The notes: generated by a model from the letters alone, not told the origin. A stretch of DNA of 64,000 nt from Neostapfia colusana (GCA_030760725.1 JASWHV010000008.1:32832720-32896719); one strand, 5' to 3'; shown: positions 46,076-57,273, numbered from the stretch's first letter. Program-made: numbers and translations.

Positions 46076-48832
46076 ACACAAAGGGAATGAACCGACTCTA
46101 TTTCACTGGGAGCCGCCAAATCCTGCTCGCCGGCACCCAAACCGACTCTATAGCGTGCCACCTCCTGCTCGGGTGAGCCGGTGAGCGAAGGATAAGCGCG
46201 TAGCATCTGCCCTTTAACCGTTTCCCCTCCCTCGCTCTCCACAGTTTTCCTCACACAGCCCGAAGAAACTCCACGCCGCTCGGTTCCCTCGGTACCCCAG
46301 CCCGAGCACTAGAAGCTCCCTCGTGGCCGATGATCTGCACGAAAAAGGAACGCCCTCAGGTGCTAAACACAACCGTGCAAACCTTTCCTCTCTTACTTCA
46401 TCGACGAGGGAGAATTTCCCCGATTATCACTTCGGTGTTCATAGAACGCACAAACCTCCAAAATTCATAGTAATCAATCCACCATCACTCAGGCCGAGCT
46501 ACAAACATGTTCTAGAACTTTCCACGCTCCTCTAGGATCAAAAAGCATAAAACTCATCGAGTTTTGGTGCTGTTCTTCTAGAACTTCGAGCCGCCGCTGG
46601 TTTTGGCCCTAGGTCGCCGATGAACTCATGTTCGCAGCCACTTTTGAGCTGATTTGAGCTCATGACGGTGATGAGGATGCCACCACGGTTCTCTAGGAAG
46701 AAGAACCAAAGATTTTGAGCTATCCTACCGTGAGTTCGACGTCGCCGAAGTTGAGCCGCTGCCGCCGCTCATCGCCGACGCCTTTCTGGTGGTCGGTGGC
46801 CTCGGCCGACCCCGGGGATGAGTTCCCTGTGTCCCTAAAGTGAGTGGCGGAGAGTTTGAGCCCTAGGAGAGGCCAGGAACACAGTTTCCACGGAGCTCGC
46901 CAGAGAGCGCCGCCACCTGATAGCTGCCGCGCGCGAGGAAGAAGAAAACTGTGGAGTGGGGCCCGCGCGCAGGAGTTTAAACATTTCCTCATTTTTTCAG
47001 ATTTAGTACAAACTTCAATTGCTCATAACTTTTAGTAGAAACCTCCAAAAATTGTCAAATAAATTCCATTGGATTCCTGTCAGTGAGTACTATCTACTGG
47101 TGCATCTTAATTTTTATGAAAATCCATGAATTTGTCTCAATAATTCAATTAATAAAATTTAAGGGAATTAATTACAGGAGTTCTGTTTATTGGAAAATTC
47201 CCTATTTTGGGCTGGACATTCTTCCAAATATACTTGAACTCCAGTAAAAATTTCAGTGGAATTGGACCTCTTTTGTTTGGCCAAATGATGATTCAGTCTT
47301 GTATGTCTTTGAAAATTAGGAAAATTAACAGAAACATTTCCCAGCTTTTAGCCCAATCTTGTAAATTCCATATCTCTGTGTAGGAAGCTCCAAAAATGGT
47401 GAAACCAAGTCCTATGGACTCATAAGACTCCCAAGTTTCTGAAAAACCAAATTTGGAGCATGCCAAGACCCTAGAATTTCCATAGGAATTCAGAGAAGAT
47501 AAATAGCTAAGAAAATTCCTTAGGCCACATCTTATATCAACTTTGTCTGAAATTTTGCAAGCCATACCTCTGTATGATCTACGGACCACTGTACAAATTT
47601 CAGAGCAAGTTGAGGTAATCTTCCCCAGTTTCTGCTAATTCTTTCTAGGTTCATCCTTATGTCTATTATTTAGTTCTTTGAACTTCAGTCCAAAAATTTT
47701 CATTGCTCAAATCCATTTTTCTTTCTGTTCAGCACATTACCAGACCCAACTCTTAATTCTTAGTTGATCTGAACTCCTCTTAAGTCATAAAACACTTTCG
47801 TTTCGTAAGTCCTTACTTGCAATATAAATTTGTGCATATTCATATCGGTAGGAAACACGACGAAGGAGTTTGACGAAGAACTCGACTCGGAGGAGCAAGT
47901 TGAGGATTAAATCGTCGCCAATATACTGACTTTAAAGTAGAACTAAACCTGCAGAAACATAAGGCAAGCCCCGGTTTGCATTTAACAGCTTTTAGTTATA
48001 TTGTACTTTGTATCACCTTCATTGTTCTAGTATGTATTGTGAATCAGGTCAAGGGTGATTAATACTCCAAATGCATGACCCACAAACCCTTGGAGTTTAA
48101 GGGTAGAACAGGTTGCCTTCATGTAGTTTCGGCTAAGCCTAAGTTGTATAGGATCCGGTACAAGTCGGGTAGTTGGAAGATACTCGGGAGGCTAGGATTT
48201 TGGTTCAACGGTGTATGATTCTAGAGAATTAAATTCCTGGAATGGAAAAATGAGACCGAGCAGAGGGTAGGAGCAGCAGGACGTTGGGCCTGTTTTGCCG
48301 TAGCTATGTTTGTGTCGGTTAAGGACCGCTGCGCATGCCGCCCTGTTGAGCAAGTTTGAACAGTACCGGATGCATACTGGAATTATTGGGTCCAGTAAAC
48401 CGATGTAACTCGGGTACTCTCGTGTCAAAACTTATACCACCGTCCTTTGGGGGTTGGTGTCAGAAGTGTAAACCCACTAGCGGAGCAACTTCGACGTGTT
48501 CTGGGTAGTGGCCCTTCTGATGGGTCGGTAGAACTGGTTCGGCATTGGAGTGACCAGTGAAAGGTTGCTTCATACAACGTAAGAAAGAGCTCTTGTGTGA
48601 GTCTTTCGAGGCGGGTGTATGTGTCGTGTGTTCCGGGTGTGTCCTGATTCAAATCACCATCCCCCGGGGTTATATGAGTAATACTTGTTCACTGAGTTGT
48701 GACGTAGTAATTACTTCTAGATGAAGTGAGATGAATTGTTATTGTTGTGAAGTTCTTAATTTCATTGTATTGCAAACCCTGTATGCTATAGATGTAGAGC
48801 TCACTAAGTTTATCTTCCACTTTGGGCATAAT

Positions 48833-48879
48833 CACATCGGAGGAAAGCGTTTCTTGTTTGATTGTGTACTTCTGATGTG
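48833..48879 (+). other. R-region hairpin with conserved loop (C 3' LTR)
   Basis: CACATCGGAGG pairs with CTTCTGATGTG using two G-U pairs; the loop core is GCGTTTCTTGTTTGATTG. Confidence 0.6.
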
Positions 48880-49285
48880 AGGGCTGCCTAAGGCATATTA
48901 CTCTGCTGCTATAAAACTGAAATTAAGGATTGACATGTAGGCGTGTCGTTATTGCAACATATTTGTCCTTTATTATTAATCCCTGCATGTAGAGTTTCAT
49001 GGTTAGGAGTGTCGGTTAAGTCTTTCTAAGCCATCATGCTCACGGTTGCATTAGTAGTGCTTTGCAGGGTCTTTAAAATTTGCTATGAAGATGGTTGTTC
49101 GGTGAGACATCGGAGACTCACCGAAAACCTTGCCGCTGCACTCACCTTTGTGGAAGCTAGTAAGAAGTGTCCACGGGCTGGGCGTCTTCTCTTTTGCATA
49201 GCTAGGACCGAGAGTACGTGTGTATGTATATTCCACTGCGTGTACCTTCGTGGTACATTATGATGTAAATGACACTATATTGAGA

Positions 49286-49291
49286 AATAAA
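49286..49291 (+). terminator. Poly(A) signal AATAAA in C 3' LTR
   Basis: AATAAA lies 37 nt before the terminal hairpin, as in D, and marks the likely R/U5 border region. Confidence 0.5.
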
Positions 49292-49398
49292 ACTTTGTAT
49301 GTTTATGGTTTCTTTTCGTGTATGCTGTTGGGCGCCGCATCCCACGGCACCACCCAATGTGTATCCTGGAGTGTGAATCCCGGAATGGGTTCCCCACA

Positions 49399-49513
49399 GT
49401 TCCATCTTCACCTCCTCCCAATATGGTCTATCGGACACCTCAATGGGGTTAAGTGCACTCCCAAGTGGTGGTGGACGAGTCCTTATGCGTGCTGTGCTCC
49501 TAGTCACCGGCAT
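49399..49513 (-). pseudogene. gag: Element E2 gag, first part
   Basis: A minus-strand ATG at 49513 opens a short basic start (MPVTRSTARIRTRPP) and continues as VSDRPYWEEVK up to the insertion of C, then resumes at 25014. Together the two parts give about 97 codons before the E1 insertion. The start is chosen because it is the first ATG after the PBS with a frame that stays open across the C insertion. No capsid region is left. Confidence 0.6.
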
Positions 49514-49765
49514 CTATAAATAAGACATGAGAATCATTAGAGAAGAAAAAAATAACTCCAAAACTTCAGAAGCTATGAAGCAAGATAACAAAAGTGTTGC
49601 TTTCCAAAAGGAAAGGAAAAGAAAGCTGAAAATAGCACTTTGCAGTGGCTGAATTGACAATTAAAATGCAGCAGCAAGCAATTTTCGAAAATAACAGTTT
49701 AGAGGGGTGTTCCTTTGTGTTTTAGAGTGTCCATTATACCTAGGCATACGTCCTACGGTCAACGT
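49514..49765 (-). other. Element E2 leader
   Basis: Only about 250 bp between PBS and gag ATG, against 1.5 kb in A, B and D, and without their conserved leader block. It ends CTTATTTATAG before the ATG. No ORF is seen. Confidence 0.55.
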
Positions 49766-49778
49766 GGCTCAGATGCCA
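49766..49778 (-). other. Element E2 primer-binding site (degenerate tRNA-iMet)
   Basis: Minus-strand TGGCATCTGAGCC, two mismatches from TGGTATCAGAGCC, 5 nt after the LTR end at 49784. Confidence 0.7.
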
Positions 49779-49783
49779 ATTTG

Positions 49784-51717
49784 TGACACCCGGTTCCGAT
49801 AATGAACCAAGTGAATGCATATGTATGCCCAGGATGTTCATCACACATACACATGTATTCCACAAAATGAATTCAGAATATAACCACGTACGAATAATGT
49901 TTAAGTACTTTATTACATCGACTCATTGTCTCACTCATGAATGTCTATCTTATTCTTGCAGCGGAAGACTCTAACGACAGCAGAAAATGACTAAAACAGC
50001 AGGCTCCAACTTCAACTCCACAGACGTGTTGACGGTAGTGTGCACGCCTAATACTCCACATGTTCCTCGAAGTACTCTTCTCCTGTAGCTTATGTATATG
50101 TGGGAATGCAAGAGTGAGTACATGTCGTACTCAGCAAGTGCGGGAAAATTATGACATGTAGCTTACAACAAGGCAGGGAATAAAAAGGCTCAATGCAACA
50201 AGCAAATTTTATTTCACAAACATGGTAAAACAACAACTATCTCTAGATGAGTTAAATGCCAATATATCCAAGTAAATCAGCAACATTCTTTTTTCATAAT
50301 TCACCATTTATCAAGTCTGAACTAGCCAATAATCTTTCTCAAGTTCATCTCATACTCATAATTATTCATAACCATCTCATTTTCGTAGAACCGAAACAAA
50401 ACTCATTGTGATGACCCAAAACAGTCCCAATGACCATATCATAATCATACCAAGTTTTGCCTCTAATCATGGAAGTTTGCCAGGTGCTTGTAACCGGAAG
50501 CACGGCTATCATGATAGTTTTACGCTCTGCAGAGGTGGCATCACTTTACCCACAAGTTTGTGATTTCGTCACCCATCGGCGACTAGAAAGAACCTCCATT
50601 ATACCAGTACACAACCATCGGTGTATGGCCAAGAGATCACAAAATAGCCTTTACAAAGGGGCTACTAGAATGTACGGACCCACTGAGATTTCACCAGCAA
50701 GCTCGAATCTCCATTCTCCCACCCACGGGCCCCCTCTTGTGCTATGCAGTTCCCAGGGCAGTCCCTCTCGAATCCCAATTCCCGTGCCATCCAACCATCC
50801 ATAACAAGCTAGCAACACAGCTAATTAGTCAGCTAAACCACACCCATATTTGGCCTTGTGGTGGCACTGTTTTCCTAGCATGTGCTCACATAACCGGTCC
50901 TTAGATCTAAGGCAAGTAAACACCATCTCATTCAACAACATCCATGAACCAAGCTTGCCTAGATCTTCCCGATTCCATGCTCATCAACATCATCAATTTC
51001 TCATCATCATTATTCATATGAGTGCAGTAGCTAACCATGTTTTATTTCAGCTTCACGTATCCCGTAAGTTAAGCAAAGCAAAAAGGAAAAACGACCATAC
51101 CCGACTCATCAACTTTCCCGGCGACAACGATGGTTAACAAAACTAGTAAACTCCTATAAAAAGGTGTCCCATAAAGTTGACACAAGCATACACTTTTTCG
51201 CGAACAAATCAGTTTCAAAACATGGGATCAATATGGTCAAGGGGCACTTGCCTTGCTCCCGTGGTTCATGTTGCTCAAGCGTTTTGAAGTCTTGGTGCTG
51301 TAGTTCCTCGTAGACGGCCTCTTGAGCTTGTCCCTCTACTTACGACCACGCACATAAAAAATTTACAGCAATCAATTATAATGCACAATCTTTACTCAAG
51401 ATGCAATGAGGTGAATGAATGCAAATCCTATAGTGCAGTTTTATAAAACCAGTTTGTACATGTTCTTGCATGTTTTAGTAGGCTTCCATGGGGTTTTATG
51501 ATGAACAAGGGTGCTGGGATCAAGTGTTGACGTGGTGATGATCTTGACACAAGATGTAGATCAATTACACCGTCAAAAATTTACCAAAATATGATCTGTG
51601 CACACGCAGAAGTTTCTGCTCGAAGGGGGGCGAAGAAAACGGATGCGTACAAACAGCGGCGACGTCGTAAGAGGGGTAATGAAGACCTACCTCACTTATT
51701 CCTTGTGGCAGGGCCTC
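49784..51717 (-). mobile_element. Element E2 5' LTR (right part cut by element D)
   Basis: Reverse complement of the E1 LTR from about 22871 to 24833, at about 90 percent identity by eye. It ends at 51717 where element D begins; the remainder would lie beyond D, outside the window. It carries the exon-like block (51335-51252) and the splice-like GAG/GTAGGTCTTC (51690). No gene is seen. Confidence 0.88.
51252..51335 (-). other. Exon-like block in E2 LTR (84 nt, open)
   Basis: On the minus strand it follows GTAAGTAG, is open in phase 1 with a Gln/Glu-rich reading (EGQAQEAVYEELQHQDF..), and ends GAGCAAG directly before GCAAGTG. Length and phase match D and F. Confidence 0.45.
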
Positions 51718-52324
51718 TTTAAGGGCCTCAGTTTTTGACACACATTTGAAGTGTTCATCACCACACCACACACCTCATTTGAGGAAAGATGATGAACACA
51801 AATGAAGAGCAAGTAACCACCATCAACATGCTCATTAGAGAACAAACTCACATATTGCAAAAGTGGTATTTCCCACATGTGATATAGGTGGGCTGGACAT
51901 ATGAAAACTCCTGCACATTGCTAAGGATGTCCATTCCAAGTTTCACCCAAATTCAAAACCTTGTTGAGGTCATTTTGGGTATAGTTAGAAAGAGGGCAGT
52001 TTGAAACTATATTCAAACTCAAACTGTTTTTATCCCCTGAATTTTAAGGTGGGAGGCATATTCTTATTCAGCACATTTTTGTGAGCTCTCACACCAATTT
52101 TCAATCCATTTGGAGTTGATCTTCACATGAGCTAAGTGGAACAAATTCAAACTTTATTTGAATTCAAAACTGAACTTGTGCTGAAATTCATTCAAACCAA
52201 ACCTAATTTGAATTCTACTCAATTCAAATGGCTCATGGGTGAATAATTTGATTCACCAGGGGTATTTTGGGGCTCACTGTTTACAACAGTGATTAGGAGT
52301 AAATTTCAGAGGTTAAAACCCCGG

Positions 52325-52342
52325 GTGGGACCCACATGTCAT
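52325..52342 (+). promoter_or_regulatory. GTGGGACCCAC-ATGTCAT box (D 5' LTR)
   Basis: Same 18-bp box as in B, although the LTRs of B and D share little else here. The partner box is 1.12 kb downstream at 53444-53457. Confidence 0.42.
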
Positions 52343-54312
52343 AGAGAGAAGGAGGCAAAACTTGCACACAAAGTCATAGCCTCGGTGGGAAATTCCACCG
52401 AGCAGCTGTCGGCTGTGCCACCGAGCAGCTGCCGGCGCCACCAGCTGCTTCCCCTCTCTGCGCGCTGGCGCCCAGGGCGGCTCGCTCGCGCCCCCACGCG
52501 ACCGTCACCGCCTCAACGGGGTGAAGACCGGGTGCCTTCTTATCCCCGTGAGCGACACTGGGCGGCGCCATTCCTTTTCTTCCCGAGCTCTCGGTCGATC
52601 GGGAAAAACACAGCAAACAATAGTGTCCTCGCCTCTCCTAGTTGCCAGGCAACATCCTGAGCTCGAGCACCACCCTCCCAACGCCTGAACCACCGGGTTT
52701 CGGCCCCTGTTCCCGTGATGAACGACGACCGCCGCAGTTTAGCTGAAGGACGGTGATCGGTCTCACGTGGGCAGCACCCTACAGCCACTTCCACAGCCGA
52801 GCAAGGGCGGCAACAGGAGCTCACGGACTCCACGCTGCTTCCACTGAAGCTCAAGCCACGCCGTGAACTCTCGCCGGCGAATTCTCAGTTTTTGCTCCGG
52901 AGACCGTAAACCGAGCTTCCGGTACGGTTTCTTTAAATTCTCGCTCTATGATCTTTCGGAGGTCATCAAATCTTGCACATAGATGCTGGACTAGCCGGCG
53001 ATCAAGTTCTTTTCTGCACCCGTGGCGTGAAACTGTCTAGGAGTGACGAATTTCGAGCTCGATCGAGGGCGGTCATGGCGGGCACGATCGGTCACACGGT
53101 GCTGACCAACTTGCCGCCATCCCTGAACTCTTTTGACACCTTGTCGAGCTTCCTAGAGGTACACTGATGCTGTAGGACCGTTTGTTCGAGGTGTTGGCGG
53201 GTTAGAACCCACGGTCGACGGTGCCAAACCTCAACCGAGGCCGCGGCACGTCGCCGAGCTATTTCCGGTCACCCCCAGCCCGACCTGACACCACCGACGT
53301 GTTCCTCGACGTCGACAACCCCCTGGCTGCGAGTTTCAGACCCTGGGAGGTCCGGCAGCGGCGAGCCGGCGAGCCCCGAGTCTGCTCCGGCGAGGTCGGC
53401 GGCGCGGGCGCGAGAGAATGGCAGGAGGAAGACGAAGCCGGCTGGCCCACGTGTCAGCGGCTGAAGAATTTAAATCGGGATCGGGTGTGACCGGGGATCG
53501 GCTGTGCTGGCGCGCAAATACCCTGTGAGCTCCGGTGTGCCGGACACCTCCACGCTCGACACGTGTCCCCGCGGGCCCCCGAGAGTTTAAACTTTTTCCC
53601 CAATTTTCAGAATTCTTCCAAACTTCAAATCCTCATAACTTTGGCTAGAAAGCTCCAAATTGAGTGAACCAAATTTTTCTGGATTCAGATCTCTGAGTAC
53701 TTTCCAGAAAATCAAGTTTCACTTCATGAAATTCCTTATTTCTCCAGAATTAATTCCTCAAATTTTAAACTGGTTGGAATTTTAACTAGAGAATCCTTTG
53801 GAGGAAAATCCTGAAATTTTACTGGGATGTTCACCAAAATATCTCTAAACTACCATAAAAATTTCAGACCCATTGGAGCTCATTTAATCCACCTAATGGT
53901 GTGATTAGTGAAACTGTTCCAGAGAAAATAGAAAATGTTCAGAAACATTTTCAGAATTTTCTCTGAAATTGTTTAGCTCATATCTTTAGTTAGGAACTTC
54001 CAAATTAAGTGAGACCAACTCCATTAGAACCCTCTGAAAATCTAGTTTTCATAAAGTCATAGTTTGTTTCATGAAAATCCTTAGAACACCCTAAAAGCCT
54101 TCAATTAAGGTCAAGGACATAATTAATTGTGGAGGGCTCAAATGAGCTTTACTGCAAATAAAAGTTGACCAAGTCTCTGTTTAGGTTGTAACCAAACCAC
54201 AGTAAAAGTTTCACAGTCATTAGGCTTGTCTAGTAAGAGTTATAGACTTCACAAGATTAAAAGTAAATACAACTGCATTTAAATTAATACATGTATTGCT
54301 TCTATCATGTAG

Positions 54313-54393
54313 TCGCTAAGGTCGAGGAGGAACCCGAAGTCCTAGACTTCGTTACTCTGGAGGAACAGCTAGCCTACGACCAAGAGCAGCAAG
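54313..54393 (+). other. Exon-like block in D 5' LTR (81 nt, open)
   Basis: Follows TATCATGTAG, is open in phase 1 and acidic (KVEEEPEVLDFVTLEEQ), and ends AGCAAG directly before GCAAGC. An ATG 22 nt upstream (54291) is in the same frame. The block is better conserved with the solo LTR than the surrounding LTR is. A spliced coding exon is the simplest reading, but no transcript evidence is available. Confidence 0.45.
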
Positions 54394-55245
54394 GCAAGCT
54401 CCGGTTTGCATTAACCTTTTTACAAATTTTTATTGTTTTGAGCACGCACTTGTCTACTTTATTCTTTGCATTAGAGTCTTGTGTGGAAGCCCCACTGCAT
54501 AGCCAAGAGAACCATGGGTTGGGTTTAGGATTGCAAACCCCGTTAGCTACTGCAATGCTAAGATAGAGTAGGATTCGGTACAAGTCGAGTAGTTGGAACT
54601 ACTCGCGAGCATAGGCTAGAGGCACTCGACTCGGGTAGTGATAGCACATGAAACACATGGCAAGAAAATGAGACCAAGCGGAGGGTAAGGGCAGCAGGAC
54701 TTTGGGGTCTGTGTGCTGTAGCTCCGCTTGTGTCGATTGAGGACCGAGCCGTGTGCGGGTCTGTTGAACAAGCTAGAACAGTACCGAAGACCTACCAGCT
54801 ATATGGGAACCGGGAAACTGATGTAACTCGAGTAGCTGGGTATTGAGGCATTGCCCAGCGTTCATAGGGTAGGTTGAGAGCTCGAGGTGTAAATCGGCTG
54901 GCGGCACTGAGATGCGCGTGCAGAGACCTCTTGCTCGGGACGATGGGACCGGTTCAATATTTGGCTGACGGGTGAAAGGTGGTTGCGTACGGTGTCCGTG
55001 ATGGTTGTTTTAGGCAACATCGAGTACGGGCGTACGTGACGGGTTGTTCGGGTAACCCTGCAGGTGTAAATCGATTATAATCGCCGTCCCTCGCGGTCAG
55101 TGAGTACCACTTGTTCACTGTACCGTGACGTAGAAAGAACAGGCTAGTTACATGTTAAAATGCTGCTGATTGAAAGATGGACTTTGCTTGTTAATGGTTT
55201 GTTGTAGTTTAGAGCTAACTAAAGTTCTTTTCAACTTTGGGCAAA

Positions 55246-55292
55246 GTACATGAGAGAAATGCGTTTCTTGTTTGATTGCGGCTCTCATGTGC
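55246..55292 (+). other. R-region hairpin with conserved loop (D 5' LTR)
   Basis: ACATGAGAG pairs perfectly with CTCTCATGT, extended to 11 bp by a G-U and a G-C pair, around the loop core GCGTTTCTTGTTTGATTG. The arm sequence is quite different from that of B, but pairing is kept. Confidence 0.65.
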
Positions 55293-55691
55293 CTTAGCGT
55301 AAGGTTCTCCACAACCTGCTGCTAAAACTTGAAAGTAAGGTTCTACTAATTAGGCGAGTCCTTGCAAATGCTTTTTACCTCATGTAACCCATCACCCCTC
55401 ATGTAGAAGTTCCATGTTTAGGTGAGACGGGTCAGACTTGCTGAGCCTTCATGCTCACTGCTTGTGTTTGAAGCTTTTGCAGGGTTCTATGAGGAAGGGA
55501 CTCCTGAAGAGGAGACGGAACCCCAGGAGGGGAACCCCGTCGAGTGAGAGTCGTGCACGCCGCAGAGTTAGTGTGCGTGTGTGCTAGCAAGGACACGTTC
55601 AAGGGCTGAACGTGCACTTGATGCTTAGTCTACGCCCGCGAGTGTAGACTGAACTTATTTTGATGTAAACATGTTCATAACTTGTTTATGT

Positions 55692-55697
55692 AATAAA
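55692..55697 (+). terminator. Poly(A) signal AATAAA in D 5' LTR
   Basis: AATAAA lies 39 nt before the terminal hairpin at 55736-55756. Confidence 0.5.
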
Positions 55698-55735
55698 ATT
55701 TCGCTTCCGCTTTGTACCTTTGACGTGTGTTATAC

Positions 55736-55756
55736 GGTGCTGTGCAACGCAGCACC
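55736..55756 (+). other. Terminal LTR hairpin (D 5' LTR)
   Basis: GGTGCTG pairs perfectly with CAGCACC around a 7-nt loop, 43 bp before the LTR end. The sequence differs from the A-C version, but the position and fold are alike. Confidence 0.5.
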
Positions 55757-55802
55757 CCTCAACGTGATCCTGGCTCGACAAGACCATGGGGTCGTGTCAG
55801 CG

Positions 55803-55814
55803 TGGTACCAGAGC
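55803..55814 (+). other. Element D primer-binding site (tRNA-iMet)
   Basis: TGGTACCAGAGC, one mismatch to the initiator tRNA-Met complement, 3 nt after the LTR end. Confidence 0.92.
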
Positions 55815-57273
55815 TGGCTTGAGGTTTAACGCACTACAAAGGTCATCTTTTTCAAAAAAAATCCAGTGAGGAACGAGTTAGTAGCCCGTATAACGATGTT
55901 ATTAGCATATAGAAAGTGGCATATTAACCTATTTGTTATGTCGGAAAATCGTGTATCTCGGGACGTTTATGTCTTGGGGGGTACACGTGAGCGCTGTCCA
56001 CCAGTGCGCACAAGCTGAAGGGTGGAGCCCCACGGGTGGCAGGTAACCCGACCCGCTTTGATATCCTCTACGACTCTTCATGTCGTTTGGGGTATTCGAG
56101 CAACGTCTGTACCTGGCGTGCGTGGTGCAACTTGGGAGACGCCGTCACGTGGTCTGAAACGTGAACATGTAACTCAAGGCGTGTTTGGCTTGAGAACATC
56201 CGGGCGAGTGATGACGGCCGGGTGTATGAACTGTATGGATTCCGGGCTCGGTGTGCAGCCGAGTCTGATGATTGTTTGAGTTTTTGCAGGTAGCCTGACC
56301 ACGAAATGGTAGGCGTGTAGCATCCGTGTGCGAGTGACGTTTAGTGCCACTGAATTAACGAAGCCGGCTAAGTCCGGTATAGGTTTTCCTTTGTGAGGAC
56401 GTAGTACCGACATAATCTGTTGACGCATCGACGTCACACCCAACTAAATGAACAACTTCATTTAAAACTTGAAGGTTTTGATCTAAAGTAGTAAAACTTG
56501 ATGTAACTCCTTCCCTTGAACAGGATATTCAAAGTTAACAAGTTTTCAACTTATAGGTTGTTAAGGACAGGGTACTCTGGTTTCAGCTGAATTAGGGCTG
56601 AAGTTGATCAGAGGTTAGAGGTTGAGTTCTTTCGAGGTTGGGGTCATATGATACATTTCTGGAAAGCTTTGGAAGAGCTTTACAACTTTTATGTTGAGGT
56701 ACAGAGGTGATTCACCCCTTAACCAATCGAAAAATGCAGTAGGGTTGAAACTGTCCAGAAAACAGGGCAGAGCAAAGACTCTCTGTAAACTCTCTGTAAA
56801 TTGAGTATAACTTCCTGCATAAAAATCCAAAAATATAAAATGAGGTAGTTATGGAAATCTTATGAGATGGGTTACAACTTTGTAACAGAAAGTTTTGTCA
56901 GATTTAGAACAGAATTAACTGGAATTCTTGGATTAATCGGTACCTAAAGCAGGGAGGTGCTGTCCAATTTTCTCCAGAATTTCTGTTAACTTTGACATCT
57001 CATAACTTTTGAACCAGGACAGATCTTAGGCCAAGCAAATACTTCTGGAAAGCTATTGAAGTTAGATTTAACTTTGATGTTGAGATCAAGAACTGGTTTT
57101 GCCTTTAACATGGCCTAAATCAGGTTGAAATGGAAACTGGTCAGGGCTGTCATGGGAACAGCAGATCAGCAGTCAAATTTGTCTAAAATTTGAACTATGT
57201 TTCCAAATTTTATGGGTTCAATGACATATTTTATGTTATAACTCAGAGGTTTACTGTTTAAATAAATATTTGA
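55815..57273 (+). other. Element D 5' leader (untranslated)
   Basis: About 1.46 kb without a conserved ORF. The segment about 55910-56350 matches A and B closely. The remainder is AT-rich and loosely similar to them. The leader ends in a pyrimidine-rich stretch, ATATTTTTACAG at 57286-57297, then GGACAGCAG, either of which could be a 3' splice site; the ORF that follows has no ATG at its start. Confidence 0.7.

Larger units (their letters stand above)
25015..49398 (+). mobile_element. Element C, Ty3/gypsy chromovirus carrying element B
   Basis: Bounded by perfect GTTCC duplications and inserted in the gag of E2. Without B it is about 10.6 kb long. The 5' LTR is cut at about 27163 and joined directly to the pre-gag leader, so the last 1.6 kb of that LTR, the PBS and most of the leader are deleted. 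The 3' LTR is complete (3744 bp). Over the first 250 bp the LTRs differ at about 10 positions plus one 7-bp indel by eye, so C is older than B, in line with B being nested in it. Confidence 0.95.
45655..49398 (+). mobile_element. Element C 3' LTR (complete)
   Basis: 3744 bp, TGTGAAATCCC to TTCCCCACA, followed by the GTTCC duplication. It has the GTGGACCCCACATGTCAT box (46058-46075) and a second GTGGGGCCCGCG (46956-46967) around the GC-rich island, TATAAAT (47823-47829), the conserved block (47963-47982), the hairpin (48833-48879), AATAAA (49286-49291) and the terminal hairpin (49328-49357). An acidic reading (KEFDEELDSEEQVED) precedes the block but ends in TAA before it. Confidence 0.95.
51718..55799 (+). 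mobile_element. Element D 5' LTR
   Basis: 4082 bp, starting TTTAAGGGCC (the 3' LTR has TGTAAGGGCC, so the first G is mutated) and ending GGGTCGTGTCA. Map: TCP-like box (52325-52342), GC-rich island (52370-53450) closed by GGCCCACGTGTCAG (53444-53457), AT-rich intron-like part, exon-like block (54313-54393), hairpin (55246-55292), AATAAA (55692-55697) and terminal hairpin (55736-55756). Pro/Arg-rich frames in the island are not supported as genes. Confidence 0.94.

Noticed and set aside
22871..51717. The inverted pair 22871-24833 / 49784-51717 as terminal inverted repeats of a DNA transposon
   Set aside because: Each arm ends as an LTR (..GTGTCA); one is followed by a PBS and the other is preceded by pol. 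They are LTRs of two elements in opposite orientation.
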